DNA of 64,000 nt from an uncultured Bacteroidales bacterium (GTDB lineage Bacteria; Bacteroidota; Bacteroidia; Bacteroidales; UBA932), in assembly GCA_947253655.1 (NCBI GenBank), contig CAMYAE010000005.1, forward strand, positions 44,166 to 108,165. Reading direction: 5' to 3'. Below, piece by piece: positions 25,222 through 34,263 of this stretch. The stretch's first letter is position 1. Each line of letters starts with the position of its first letter. The position numbers were made by a program, and so were the translations under genes. The notes below the pieces were generated by a model, which was not told where the DNA came from, did not search any database, and saw only the letters and a program-made list of their open reading frames with translations.

Positions 25222-26733
25222 TTATTGTTTATCGTTTGTTGTTTCCGGAAGTGTTTCACTGATGAGAGGGCCTTTTGCTATGGCTTTCAGCATGATTCTG
25301 ATTTCAATCACCAGGAAGAGGGCAAATACTGCCAGGAAAATGAAGAATGTTGTCTTGACTGCGGCGGCACTGACACTGGATACCGCAACTCCAACCGGCA
25401 GCAGGTTCTGGATTGTCCAAGGCTGTCTTCCGACTTCTGCCACAATCCAGCCGGCCTGGCCGCAGATATACACCAATGGAATTGATATTATGGCCACCAA
25501 TTGCAGCCATCTCATATCCGGAAGTTTGTTTTTGTAATGGAAAATCTGGATTAAGATCAGGAATATCATCAGGAAAATTCCTAAACCTACCATTATCCTG
25601 AATGACCAATAGATTAGAGGAATATGTGGTATAAGGTCTTCCGGGCTATTGATATAGCCGTATCCGAGATACTTTTCATTGTCCCTGAAAACCTGGAGCA
25701 TAAGGGCAGCTTTCTCCGGATCGGTGTCTTTCACCTCTCGGTATTTTGCCAATGAGGCCACTGCACGTTTCCCTCTCCACATTTTTTCGTCTACGGACGG
25801 CTCTTTGTTTCCGTTGTTGTCGGTATATCCCAACAGAATGTCATTTACTCCGGGTACATAACCGTTTACGTCGTGTGTGGCAAGGAAAGAAAGTATGCCC
25901 GGTATTTCTACACCCGGTATTATAGAGAACGGAGCTTTTCTGCCGCCGTCAATAAGGCCTTCTGTGGCTGCAAGCTTCATGGGCTGGTATTTTGCAGCCT
26001 GTATGCCGGAAGAGTCTCCTGCAAGGAAGGTGGCGACGCCTCCCGTTATTCCTATGAGGCAGGCCACAGCTATGCTGGCCATTGCAAAGCGCTGTTCACG
26101 CTTCTTGAGAAGATACCAGCAGCTTACTCCTATTGCGAACACACCTCCTGTCATCCAGCCGCTGAATACGGAATGGAAGAATTTGGATATTGCTACCGGA
26201 TTGCCTATTACCGCCCAGAAGTCCGTCATTTCACTCCTTACAGTATCCGGGTTGAAAGTCGTCCCTACAGGGTGCTGCATCCAGCCATTGGCAACTAAAA
26301 TCCAATATGCCGATATTGTGGCTCCGATCCCGCAAAGCCAGGTGGCTGCGAGATGAAAACGTTTGCTCACCTTGTCCCAACCGAAAAACATGACGGCAAA
26401 GAACGTGGCCTCCATGAAGAACGCCAGGACACCTTCAATGGCGAGAGGAGCTCCGAATATGTCTCCTACGAACCATGAATAGTTGCTCCAGTTCGTCCCG
26501 AATTCAAATTCAAGGATAATTCCCGTGGCAATTCCGACCGCGAAGTTGATTGCAAAGAGCTTCATCCAGAATTGAGCTGTCTTTTTCCAGAATTCGTCCT
26601 TTTTAATGACATAGATGGTCTCCATGACTGCCATAATCATAGACAGGCCCAAAGTGAGAGGCACGAACAGCCAATGATACGCGGCTGTAATCGCAAATTG
26701 CAATCTCGACCAGTCAATAAGTGTTGACTCCAT
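25222..26733 (-). CDS. cydA: Cytochrome bd quinol oxidase subunit I
   Basis: Haem-bearing subunit of cytochrome bd oxidase. Conserved elements in 503 residues: the N-terminal RLQFAITAAYHWLFVPLTLG with the haem-ligand His, the helix-2 region FAVGIATGIILEFEFGTNW, the quinol-loop region around KYQPMKLAATEG, and the GRQPW motif (AEVGRQPWTIQNLLP) near residue 430. It sits between the small DUF4492 gene (3 bases) and cydB (3 bases). In strict gut anaerobes this oxidase removes nanomolar oxygen and adds to proton motive force. Confidence 0.97.
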   Translation of the reverse strand: MESTLIDWSRLQFAITAAYHWLFVPLTLGLSMIMAVMETIYVIKKDEFWKKTAQFWMKLFAINFAVGIATGIILEFEFGTNWSNYSWFVGDIFGAPLAIEGVLAFFMEATFFAVMFFGWDKVSKRFHLAATWLCGIGATISAYWILVANGWMQHPVGTTFNPDTVRSEMTDFWAVIGNPVAISKFFHSVFSGWMTGGVFAIGVSCWYLLKKREQRFAMASIAVACLIGITGGVATFLAGDSSGIQAAKYQPMKLAATEGLIDGGRKAPFSIIPGVEIPGILSFLATHDVNGYVPGVNDILLGYTDNNGNKEPSVDEKMWRGKRAVASLAKYREVKDTDPEKAALMLQVFRDNEKYLGYGYINSPEDLIPHIPLIYWSFRIMVGLGIFLMIFLILIQIFHYKNKLPDMRWLQLVAIISIPLVYICGQAGWIVAEVGRQPWTIQNLLPVGVAVSSVSAAAVKTTFFIFLAVFALFLVIEIRIMLKAIAKGPLISETLPETTNDKQ

Positions 26734-26736
26734 AAT

Positions 26737-26946
26737 TTAGTTGATTTTAATTGTTTTTGTTAGATTATTCCCTACAGTTTCGATTTTTTCCTCTTCATCC
26801 ATGCCGGCCATGGTCGGCTTGAAAAAGAATATCCTCAATATTCCGAACAGTATAATGACTTTCAATATGATAAGCACCCATAACGGTTTCCCCCAGGTCA
26901 TATTCCTGAATCCGTCTCTATATAGCGCCCATATTTTTTTTAGCAT
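26737..26946 (-). CDS. DUF4492 small membrane protein of the cytochrome bd operon
   Basis: A 69-residue protein with one membrane helix (about residues 23-41, PLWVLIILKVIILFGILRIFFF) after the conserved YRDGFRNMTWGK segment. From memory this is the DUF4492 family, found next to cydA in Bacteroidota. By size, position and topology it could be an accessory subunit like CydX, but that is inference. It is the first gene of the operon, 3 bases before cydA. Confidence 0.85.
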   Translation of the reverse strand: MLKKIWALYRDGFRNMTWGKPLWVLIILKVIILFGILRIFFFKPTMAGMDEEEKIETVGNNLTKTIKIN

Positions 26947-26977
26947 AGGGTATGTGTTATCAGTAATTAGTATATTT

Positions 26978-26985
26978 CAAATTTA
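26978..26985 (-). promoter_or_regulatory. -7 promoter element for the cytochrome bd operon
   Basis: TAAATTTG on the minus strand, about 30 bases before the DUF4492 ATG; no convincing TTTG at the -33 spacing. Confidence 0.5.
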
Positions 26986-27078
26986 CAAATAAAATCCAAT
27001 TCGAGGAATTTTTTTAAAGAAATATTAAAATTCAGACAATAAATCCGAGTTATATGCTTTCATTATGAAAACAAATAT

Positions 27079-27086
27079 TATATTTG
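27079..27086 (+). promoter_or_regulatory. -7 promoter element for glpABC
   Basis: TATATTTG matches TAnnTTTG. The upstream box is poor (TTTC at 27058-27061). Transcription would start around 27091, so the ATG at 27118 is the better glpA start than the TTG at 27091. Confidence 0.5.
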
Positions 27087-27117
27087 TCTTTTGAAACGAA
27101 ATATATTTCAGGCGTCT

Positions 27118-28743
27118 ATGAAAAATAATGCTAATGAGTTTGATGTGATAATAATCGGTGGCGGCGTGACGGGTGCAGGCACTGCGAGGGACTGCGCCAT
27201 GCGTGGGCTAAAAGTCCTGCTCGTGGAGAGGATGGACATTGCCGACGGAGCAACTGGCAGGAATCACGGACTTCTGCACAGTGGGGCGAGGTATGCCGTT
27301 ACTGACAGCGAATCGGCTTCCGAGTGCATCGAAGAGAATATAATTCTGAAAAGGATGGCCAAACATTGCGTGGAAGACACGTCCGGTCTTTTCATTTCCC
27401 TCCCGGAAGACGATCTTGGCTATCAGGCGAAATTTGTAGATGCCTGCAGGGCATCAGGAATCAAGGCCGAAATAATTGACCCTAAGGAGGCGTTAAGGCT
27501 TGAGCCGTCCGCAAATCCGGAAATCGTAGGGGCTGTCAAGGTTCCCGACGGTTCGGTGGACCCATTCAGGCTTTGCTCGTCCAACATCGTAGATGCCAAG
27601 CTGCATGGGGCCGAGGTACTTATATATACAGAGGTAATCGAAATTCTAAAAGAAGCCGACACAGTAGTAGGTATCAGGGTCCGTGACCATAAGTCAGGGC
27701 AGGATAGCGAATATAGGGCATCGATAGTGGTTAATGCTGCCGGTATCTGGGGGCATCATATTGCCGCCATGACAGGAATTAATGTCGGCATGTTCCCAGC
27801 CAAGGGGGCCTTGCTGATATTTGCCCATAGGATAAATAATATTGTCCTGAATCGTTGCCGGAAGCCGGCCAATGCCGATATTTTAGTTCCAGGAGATACC
27901 GTCTCCGTCATTGGGACGACATCTACGAAGGTTCCTTTTGAAGAATGCGATAACCTTAAGGTAACCCCGGAAGAGGTAAATCTGCTCATCACCGAGGGAG
28001 CCAAATTGGCACCGGCTCTCTCAAACGCCAGGATCCTCAGAGCATACGCCGGTGTAAGGCCTTTGGTGTCAGCGGACAACGACCCGTCCGGGCGTAATAT
28101 CAGCCGCGGAATAGTTCTGCTGGATCACGAAAAGCGGGACGGAGTAAAAGGCTTTATAACTATTACCGGAGGCAAGCTGATGACATACCGCCTAATGGCG
28201 GAACAAGCTACCGATTTGGTGTGCAGGAAATTGAATATCAGCAAGAAATGCCAGACTGCAACAATACCTCTTCCCGGATCGGACTTGTCAAGTCAGGAAG
28301 AGGAAGCGAAAAAGTATTGGGAAAAGCCGACAATGTCTCAGAAAGCTGCCGTGGGACGTCTCGGTAATATGGCCCGCGACCTTTCTTTGGACAATTCTTA
28401 TGACAACAGCATCGTCTGCGAGTGTGAGGAGGTGTCGGTAGGGGAATTGAATGCGGCATTGGAAAAGCTCGATGTACACAATCTTATTGATTTGAGGAGA
28501 AGAACCAGATTTGGAATGGGCACTTGCCAGGGAGAGCTTTGTGCCTGCCGGGCCGCAGGCCTTATAGCCAAAACGCATAATTGCACCGAGAAGTCCAGAA
28601 AAGACCTTGCCGGCTTTATAGAAGAAAGGTGGAAAGGAATGTATCCCATTGCCTGGGGCGAGGCATTGAGGGAGAGTGAGTACACTCAATGGGTATATTC
28701 AGAAGTACTTGGTATGTCGGAGTATATGAATAAAAACAGATAG
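27118..28743 (+). CDS. glpA: Anaerobic glycerol-3-phosphate dehydrogenase subunit A
   Basis: FAD subunit that oxidises sn-glycerol 3-phosphate to dihydroxyacetone phosphate. The N terminus has the Rossmann motif DVIIIGGGVTGAGTARDCAM and the family segment GATGRNHGLLHSGARY. The C-terminal part holds a BFD-like cysteine motif (CECEE, then GTCQGELCACR) for a [2Fe-2S] cluster. I use the ATG at 27118 (541 residues). It is the first gene of glpABC; glpB starts 1 base after its stop. No glpK or glpF is nearby. Confidence 0.95.
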   Translation: MKNNANEFDVIIIGGGVTGAGTARDCAMRGLKVLLVERMDIADGATGRNHGLLHSGARYAVTDSESASECIEENIILKRMAKHCVEDTSGLFISLPEDDLGYQAKFVDACRASGIKAEIIDPKEALRLEPSANPEIVGAVKVPDGSVDPFRLCSSNIVDAKLHGAEVLIYTEVIEILKEADTVVGIRVRDHKSGQDSEYRASIVVNAAGIWGHHIAAMTGINVGMFPAKGALLIFAHRINNIVLNRCRKPANADILVPGDTVSVIGTTSTKVPFEECDNLKVTPEEVNLLITEGAKLAPALSNARILRAYAGVRPLVSADNDPSGRNISRGIVLLDHEKRDGVKGFITITGGKLMTYRLMAEQATDLVCRKLNISKKCQTATIPLPGSDLSSQEEEAKKYWEKPTMSQKAAVGRLGNMARDLSLDNSYDNSIVCECEEVSVGELNAALEKLDVHNLIDLRRRTRFGMGTCQGELCACRAAGLIAKTHNCTEKSRKDLAGFIEERWKGMYPIAWGEALRESEYTQWVYSEVLGMSEYMNKNR

Positions 28744-28744
28744 C

Positions 28745-29989
28745 ATGAGATTCGATACTATAATAATCGGCGGCGGGCTTTCAGGCCTTGTCTGCGGTAT
28801 AAGGCTCCAGGAGGCGGGGCAGGATTGCATGATAATCTCTACCGGACAGAATGCAATGCACTTTTCCTCAGGTTCTTTCGACCTGCTGAACAGGGACATA
28901 GACGGCAATCCGATTTCTGAACCCCATAAAGCTATGGCCAACCTCAAGGAATGCCATCCTTATTCCAAAATAGGCCCGGAAAAAATTCTGCGTTATTCGG
29001 GTGAGGTTAAGGACTTTTTCAATAAGGCAGGCGTAAATTTGAAAGGCAGTCCTGAAATTAACGGTCGGATGCTCAGTCCATTAGGAACTCTCAGACAAGC
29101 CTGGCTTACTTTCGAGGATGTAGAACTTTTCGAGAACGACAAGTTTGATGTCGGCAGAAAGGTGCTGATTGCTAATGTGAAAGGCTATCTGGATTTCAAT
29201 ACCAAGTTTATTGCCGATGGTTTGGAAGCCTACGGGCATAAATGCCGGATTGTCGATATTGATATGCCGGCTTTTGACAGGCTAAGGTCTAACCCTTCCG
29301 AGATGAGGTCTGTGAATATAGCCGGAGTAATGGAAAAGCCGGAGATAATAGCGGAGTTCGCGGAATGCGTTACAGTGGATTTGGAAGATGAGGACACTGT
29401 TGTATTGCCCGCTGTATTCGGCCTTAAAGATACTAAGGCAATCGAGGAAATAAGGAGGCTTTTGCCTGTCAGAACTGTTTTTATTGGGACGATGCCACCT
29501 TCAATACCGGGCCTACGCTCGCAGTTGCAGCTGAAAAAGCGTTTTGAGGCTCTTGGAGGTACTATGCTGATAGGAGATGAAGTCATAAATCCTGAGATAG
29601 AAGAAAATAAGATCAAATGTGTAAGGTCATGCAACCTTGGGGAAGTGCGTCTGGAAGCGGACAATTTTGTACTTGCCTCCGGAAGTTATTTCAGCAAAGG
29701 TCTTAAAGCCACTCCTGAAGCCATTATCGAGCCTTTGTTCGGCCTTGATACAGATTTTGCCGATGGCCGCGACAAATGGTACGATGAGGATTTTTTCAAG
29801 CCGCAGGCCTATCTCGGGTTTGGTGTCAGGACCGATTCTCTTTTTCATCCGGCCTTAGGCGGGAATACCATAGAAAACCTATATGCCATAGGTGCTGTTC
29901 TGGGAGGATATAATCCTGTGGAACTCGGATGCGGGGCCGGTGTGGCCATTATGACGGCATTCAATGTCGCTGATTCTATAATTGGATAA
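28745..29989 (+). CDS. glpB: Anaerobic glycerol-3-phosphate dehydrogenase subunit B
   Basis: FAD/FMN-binding subunit of GlpABC that passes electrons from GlpA to the membrane subunit. It has an N-terminal dinucleotide motif (DTIIIGGGLSGLVCGIRL) followed by the GlpB-typical HFSSGSFDLL segment near residue 40 and a second nucleotide-binding stretch at the C terminus (NLYAIGAVLGGYNPVELGCG). The length of 414 residues is normal. Tightly spaced between glpA (1 base) and glpC (12 bases). Confidence 0.94.
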   Translation: MRFDTIIIGGGLSGLVCGIRLQEAGQDCMIISTGQNAMHFSSGSFDLLNRDIDGNPISEPHKAMANLKECHPYSKIGPEKILRYSGEVKDFFNKAGVNLKGSPEINGRMLSPLGTLRQAWLTFEDVELFENDKFDVGRKVLIANVKGYLDFNTKFIADGLEAYGHKCRIVDIDMPAFDRLRSNPSEMRSVNIAGVMEKPEIIAEFAECVTVDLEDEDTVVLPAVFGLKDTKAIEEIRRLLPVRTVFIGTMPPSIPGLRSQLQLKKRFEALGGTMLIGDEVINPEIEENKIKCVRSCNLGEVRLEADNFVLASGSYFSKGLKATPEAIIEPLFGLDTDFADGRDKWYDEDFFKPQAYLGFGVRTDSLFHPALGGNTIENLYAIGAVLGGYNPVELGCGAGVAIMTAFNVADSIIG

Positions 29990-30001
29990 AAGAAGAAACC
30001 G

Positions 30002-31243
30002 ATGCAGGAGAATAATATTAGCAAGAATAATTTTGAGCAATGTATCAAGTGTACTATTTGCACGGCATATTGCCCATTAGTGCCGGTAAACCCTTCATTT
30101 CCGGGGCCAAAGCAAGCCGGACCAGATGGAGAGAGACTGCGGCTTAAAAACAGTTTCTACTATGACGAGAACCTGAAATATTGCATGAATTGCAAGAGGT
30201 GCGAGGTCGCATGCCCTTCTGGTGTCCATATTGCAGATATAATTCATGGAGCAAGACTTAAATACAGCAAGAGCAGGCCTTCGCTGAGGGATACTATTCT
30301 GGCAAATACGGATTTTATGGGAAAGATGGCCAGACCTTTCGCTCCGGTAGTCAATGCCGTGACAGCTTCCGCTCCTGCAAAAATCTTGATGCACAGCATC
30401 TTGGGAGTGGACAAGCACAGAACTTTTCCTAAATACCAAAGGCAGGGCTTTGTCTCCTGGTTTAGAAAAAACGCTGAAGCTTTTCAAGAGAGGTTTCCTG
30501 CAAAGGTGGCTTTCTTCTACGGTTGTTCCACAGAATTCCAGCATCCGGAAGTGGGTAAGGCCTTTGTGCATGTTATGAATGCCTTAGGCTACGGAGTGGT
30601 GCTTATTGATGAAAAGTGCTGCGGGGTGGCGATGATTTCCAACGGAATGTGGAAATCTGCCGAAAAGCATGCAAGACACAATGTGGCTGTATTTGAAAAA
30701 GCCGTTGCAGCCGGCCTGCCAATAGTCGGAGTGTCGAGTACCTGCATTTTTACAATGAGGGATGAATATCCGGCAATAATCAAGGTGGAAAATTCTAAAG
30801 TCAGGAACAGTATAGTCCTTGTCGAAAAGTTTCTCTATGAGCTGATTGACTCCGGAAAGGTGAAGTTAATATTCAATAGAGAATATAAGGCTCGGTCAGC
30901 CTATCACATACCTTGCCACATGGAGAAGCTCGGCTGGAGTATATTCACAAAAAGGCTTATGGAAAAAATTCCTGGCATGGAGCTTCTGCCAATGGAGAGC
31001 AACTGCTGCGGAATTGCAGGTACTTACGGGTTCAAGAAAGAAAATTATAAGTATTCACAGTCAATCGGTAAGCCCCTTTTCGATCAGATTAACAGTATCG
31101 ACCCCGATTTCGTAACCTGCGAGTGCGAGACCTGCAAATGGCAGATAGAAATGTCTACCAAATACAAGGTCTTAAATCCTATACAAATACTTGAAAAGGC
31201 CCTTGATCTTGACGCTACCGCCAAGGCAAACGGCATCAAATAA
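30002..31243 (+). CDS. glpC: Anaerobic glycerol-3-phosphate dehydrogenase subunit C
   Basis: Iron-sulfur membrane-associated subunit handing electrons to menaquinone. Two [4Fe-4S] motifs occur near the N terminus (CIKCTICTAYCP and CMNCKRCEVACP), then two CCG domains with EKCCGVAMISNG and SNCCGIAGTYGF. The length of 413 residues is normal. With glpA and glpB it forms a complete enzyme. The divergent cytochrome bd operon would supply the terminal oxidase for the same quinone pool. A hairpin directly after the stop belongs mainly to the convergent rnpB. Confidence 0.94.
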   Translation: MQENNISKNNFEQCIKCTICTAYCPLVPVNPSFPGPKQAGPDGERLRLKNSFYYDENLKYCMNCKRCEVACPSGVHIADIIHGARLKYSKSRPSLRDTILANTDFMGKMARPFAPVVNAVTASAPAKILMHSILGVDKHRTFPKYQRQGFVSWFRKNAEAFQERFPAKVAFFYGCSTEFQHPEVGKAFVHVMNALGYGVVLIDEKCCGVAMISNGMWKSAEKHARHNVAVFEKAVAAGLPIVGVSSTCIFTMRDEYPAIIKVENSKVRNSIVLVEKFLYELIDSGKVKLIFNREYKARSAYHIPCHMEKLGWSIFTKRLMEKIPGMELLPMESNCCGIAGTYGFKKENYKYSQSIGKPLFDQINSIDPDFVTCECETCKWQIEMSTKYKVLNPIQILEKALDLDATAKANGIK

Positions 31244-31268
31244 AAAAGGAGTGCCCGAAAGCACTCCT
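31244..31268 (-). terminator. Terminator of rnpB, between glpC and rnpB
   Basis: Perfect 8-base-pair stem AGGAGTGC / GCACTCCT with a 6-base loop. Read on the minus strand it is followed by a run of six T, the classic intrinsic terminator form. On the plus strand it lacks a T run but may also stop glpC transcripts. Confidence 0.8.
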
Positions 31269-31605
31269 CTGGCGGAACAGTAAGCCGGTTTCTGTTTTTA
31301 AATCTGCCATTTATCTACGCAACCTACCCCTTGACATCGGACGGGCAGTCCTCATCTGTCAGTATATTTGGTCTTGCAGGCCCTTTCATCGTACCCGCCG
31401 TGCATCACTGTCCGACGTCGTGGGCTCTTGCCCCACGTTTTCACCCTTGCCGTTGCATAAGGCCTCAGGCCTAATGCTCAGGCGGTTGTTTTCTGTTACG
31501 ATGATATGAGATTACTCCCATCTGCGCTTTCCGCAGCAGGGCGCCCTTTCCTGTCCGGACTTTCCTCACCGTTAAGGCGCGGCAGATCGTTCCACCATAT
31601 TTTAT
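31269..31605 (-). ncRNA. rnpB: RNase P RNA (bacterial type A)
   Basis: Catalytic RNA that trims tRNA 5' leaders. Read on the minus strand, the conserved core is clear: GAGGAAAGTCCGGAC close to the 5' end, CAAGGGTGAAAACGTGG and CAAGAGCCCAC in the middle, and ACAGAAACCGGCTTACTG near the 3' end, which pairs back to form P4. The span of about 335 bases fits type A. Ends are estimated from a TAAATTTG promoter box just upstream and the terminator just downstream; either may be off by several bases. Confidence 0.95.
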
Positions 31606-31609
31606 GCAC

Positions 31610-31617
31610 CAAATTTA
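31610..31617 (-). promoter_or_regulatory. -7 promoter element for rnpB
   Basis: TAAATTTG on the minus strand, with a TTTG (CAAA on plus, 31635-31638) 17 bases further upstream, slightly short of the usual 19-21. Confidence 0.55.
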
Positions 31618-31647
31618 AGAATTATTTCCCTAATCAAAAAAAAAGGC

Positions 31648-31655
31648 TAACTTTG
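31648..31655 (+). promoter_or_regulatory. -7 promoter element for pyrG
   Basis: TAACTTTG, 25 bases before the pyrG ATG and back-to-back with the rnpB promoter. Confidence 0.55.
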
Positions 31656-31680
31656 TAATCCAGATAAGAAAATCCAACAA

Positions 31681-33351
31681 ATGAACACAAAATACGTTTT
31701 CGTCACAGGTGGCGTTGCTTCTTCTCTGGGCAAAGGCATAATCGCCGCTTCGCTTGCAAAGCTTCTACAATCCAGAGGGTTGAGAGTAACAATCCAGAAA
31801 TTTGATCCATATATCAATATAGATCCGGGCACTTTGAACCCTTATGAGCACGGTGAATGTTATGTTACCGATGACGGGGCAGAGACGGATCTGGACCTTG
31901 GACACTATGAAAGATTTTTAGGAGTTCACATGTCCAAAGCCAACAATGTCACTACCGGCAGAATCTATTATTCCGTAATCAGCAAAGAGAGGGAGGGGGC
32001 CTATCTCGGCAAGACCGTACAGATTGTGCCTCATATCACTGATGAAATCAAGAGGAGGATGATGCTCTTAGGCAATTCCGGCAAATTTGACGTGGTTGTC
32101 ACGGAGGTGGGCGGAACTGTCGGAGATATGGAATCCCAGCCGTTCATCGAGGCTATCCGCCAGTTGCAGTGGGAGCTGCCGGATGAAGACCTTATAAGCA
32201 TACATCTGACATTGGTACCTTATCTGCGTGCAGCTAAAGAATTGAAGACCAAGCCGACGCAACACTCAGTCCAGGCTCTGCAGCAGGCAGGGGTACACCC
32301 GGACATTATTGTATGCCGCACGGAAATAGAACTTACTCCTGAACTCAGACGCAAGGTCGCTCTGTTCTGTAACGTCAAGCCGGGGCATGTAATCCAATCG
32401 ATAGATGCTCCGTCAATATATCAGGTCCCTATGAATATGGAAGAGCAAGGACTTGACGACCTTGTGTTGGACCATTTTGGCATTAAAGGTCTTCCGGCAC
32501 CGGATTTTACGAAGTTAAAACTATTTCTTGACAAACTCTATTATCCTAAATATCAGGTTGATATTGCCCTTGTCGGCAAGTATGTCGAGCTTCAGGATGC
32601 CTACAAGTCAATTTTGGAATCATTTGTCCATTCCGGAGCTGAAAACGAGTGCAAGGTCAAGGTGCACACTTTCCAGAGTGAAAACATAGATAATTCCAAT
32701 GTGGCCGAGAAGCTTGGAAACATGGACGGAATACTCGTCGCCCCCGGATTCGGCGAGAGGGGAATAGAGGGAAAAATATCCGCAATAAAGTTTGCTCGCG
32801 AGAACGGGATACCGTTTTTCGGAATTTGTCTTGGAATGCAGATGTGCGTAGTCGAATTTGCCCGCGATGTCCTTAAATTGCCCGATGCGGACTCAAGGGA
32901 AGTCCGCCCTAATACCAAGAATCCTGTAATAGACCTTATGGAGGAGCAGAAGAGCACCACAATCAAGGGCGGCACCATGAGGTTGGGTGCATACGATTGC
33001 AAGCTGGAGGAGGGATCTCTTGCCAGGAAAATCTACGGTCAGGAGATAATATCCGAAAGGCACAGACACAGATACGAATTCAACGGAGACTATCTGGATG
33101 TAATTGAAAAAGCCGGTATGAAAGCCACAGGAAGAAACCCGCAGACCGGTCTTGTGGAGATAGTGGAACTTCCGTCACATCCTTTCTTTATAGGGGTGCA
33201 GTTTCATCCGGAGCTCAAGAGCACGCCGGAGAAGCCCCAGCCTATTTTCTCGGCCTTTGTCAAGGCAGCAAGAAAATACAGACGAGAGCGTATCGGCTCG
33301 GATGAATATATATCTTCCGAAGATCAACAGGATGAGGGCCAGGGAAGATGA
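31681..33351 (+). CDS. pyrG: CTP synthase
   Basis: Aminates UTP to CTP with glutamine. The N-terminal synthetase domain begins with the family motif FVTGGVASSLGKGI and has the UTP/Mg regions (KFDPYINIDPGTLNP, EVGGTVGDMES). The C-terminal class I glutamine amidotransferase has the nucleophile Cys383 in GICLGMQ and the His/Glu pair in QFHPE (509-511). The length of 556 residues is standard, with a charged Glu/Asp/Gln tail. CTP feeds CdsA and Kdo activation. The 3' end overlaps the next gene by 4 bases. Confidence 0.97.
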   Translation: MNTKYVFVTGGVASSLGKGIIAASLAKLLQSRGLRVTIQKFDPYINIDPGTLNPYEHGECYVTDDGAETDLDLGHYERFLGVHMSKANNVTTGRIYYSVISKEREGAYLGKTVQIVPHITDEIKRRMMLLGNSGKFDVVVTEVGGTVGDMESQPFIEAIRQLQWELPDEDLISIHLTLVPYLRAAKELKTKPTQHSVQALQQAGVHPDIIVCRTEIELTPELRRKVALFCNVKPGHVIQSIDAPSIYQVPMNMEEQGLDDLVLDHFGIKGLPAPDFTKLKLFLDKLYYPKYQVDIALVGKYVELQDAYKSILESFVHSGAENECKVKVHTFQSENIDNSNVAEKLGNMDGILVAPGFGERGIEGKISAIKFARENGIPFFGICLGMQMCVVEFARDVLKLPDADSREVRPNTKNPVIDLMEEQKSTTIKGGTMRLGAYDCKLEEGSLARKIYGQEIISERHRHRYEFNGDYLDVIEKAGMKATGRNPQTGLVEIVELPSHPFFIGVQFHPELKSTPEKPQPIFSAFVKAARKYRRERIGSDEYISSEDQQDEGQGR

Positions 33352-34121
33352 AGTTTTTTCTTAAAATAATAGTACAGACATTTGTCATTGCGGCGGTCGC
33401 ACCTTCATGCCTTGCCCAGGTAAGGCAATACAAGGCGGAGGTTGTCAAGGAATATCCCCATGATGACAGTTCCTATACTCAAGGCCTCTTTTTCGAGGGC
33501 GGGCGGCTTTATGAAAGTTCAGGCGGCTACGGCGAATCGGCTTTCAGCAGTGTAGACATACCGACAGGCAAGCGCACACGCAAACTCGGCTTTCAAGACA
33601 AGTATTTTGTCGAGGGTTCCATAATACTTGACGGAGAATTGTTTATCCTCACGTGGCAGAATAAGGTGGCCTTTATTTACGATGCCGCAACTCTCGAATA
33701 CAAGAGCACATATTCTTACTCTCGTGAGGGCTGGGGACTGACAACCGACGGCAGCCGGCTTATAGCCAGTGACGGCTCGGCAAGGCTGTTCTTTATGGAC
33801 AAGCGCTTCCAGGTGCAAAAGACGGTGACTGTAAAGATGAACGGCAGGTCTATGCCTTACCTTAACGAACTTGAATATATTGACGGTAAAATATGGGCCA
33901 ATGTCTATATGACCGATATGATTGTCATTATAGATCCGGATTCGGGTAATGTCGAGGGGACAATAGACTGCTCGTCCTTGTTGCCGGCATCGCTAAGGGA
34001 TGAAAGGACTGATGTGCTCAACGGCATAGCCTATGAGCCTGATGCCGGGAAGACTTATGTTACAGGAAAGTATTGGAAAAGAATGTATGAAATAAGACTG
34101 AAAGAAAAACGTAAAAACTAA
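33348..34121 (+). CDS. Secreted glutaminyl-peptide cyclotransferase
   Basis: Converts N-terminal glutamine of peptides to pyroglutamate. An N-terminal signal peptide (FLKIIVQTFVIAAVAPSCLAQ) points to export; the cysteine before LAQ could instead be a lipobox. The five-bladed propeller of the plant/bacterial-type glutamine cyclase is recognised by DDSSYTQGLFFEGGRLYESSGGYG, QDKYFVEGS, EGWGLTTDGSRLIASDGSA and YLNELEYIDGKIWANVY, ending with NGIAYEPDAGKTYVTGKYW. The length of 257 residues is typical. Translationally coupled to pyrG by a 4-base overlap. Confidence 0.9.
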   Translation: MKFFLKIIVQTFVIAAVAPSCLAQVRQYKAEVVKEYPHDDSSYTQGLFFEGGRLYESSGGYGESAFSSVDIPTGKRTRKLGFQDKYFVEGSIILDGELFILTWQNKVAFIYDAATLEYKSTYSYSREGWGLTTDGSRLIASDGSARLFFMDKRFQVQKTVTVKMNGRSMPYLNELEYIDGKIWANVYMTDMIVIIDPDSGNVEGTIDCSSLLPASLRDERTDVLNGIAYEPDAGKTYVTGKYWKRMYEIRLKEKRKN

Positions 34122-34137
34122 TATTATTGTTTAATAA

Positions 34138-34218
34138 TAGCGGGGGTACTGTATTTTTTGTACGGTTGAGAAAGACCCAATGAACCTGATGCGGGTAATG
34201 CCGATGTAGGGAAGGCTA
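34138..34218 (+). promoter_or_regulatory. TPP (thiamine pyrophosphate) riboswitch
   Basis: Matches the THI-box consensus: CGGGGGTACTG, a short variable P3, GGTTGAGAAAGACCC, AACCTGATGCGGGTAATGCC and GATGTAGGGAAG. P1 pairs TAGC (34138-34141) with GCTA (34215-34218). A further small stem (ACGC/GCGT, about 34227-34239) between the aptamer and the ATG at 34264 may be part of the expression platform. It should lower expression of the TonB receptor when TPP is abundant. Confidence 0.93.
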
Positions 34219-34263
34219 GTTCTCATACGCCAAATGCGTGACCCTTGCAAAATGTAAATCATT

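Noticed and set aside
34123..34138. ATTATT-GTTT-AATAAT inverted repeat as an operator
   Set aside because: Six A/T pairs just ahead of the riboswitch are expected by chance in such sequence.
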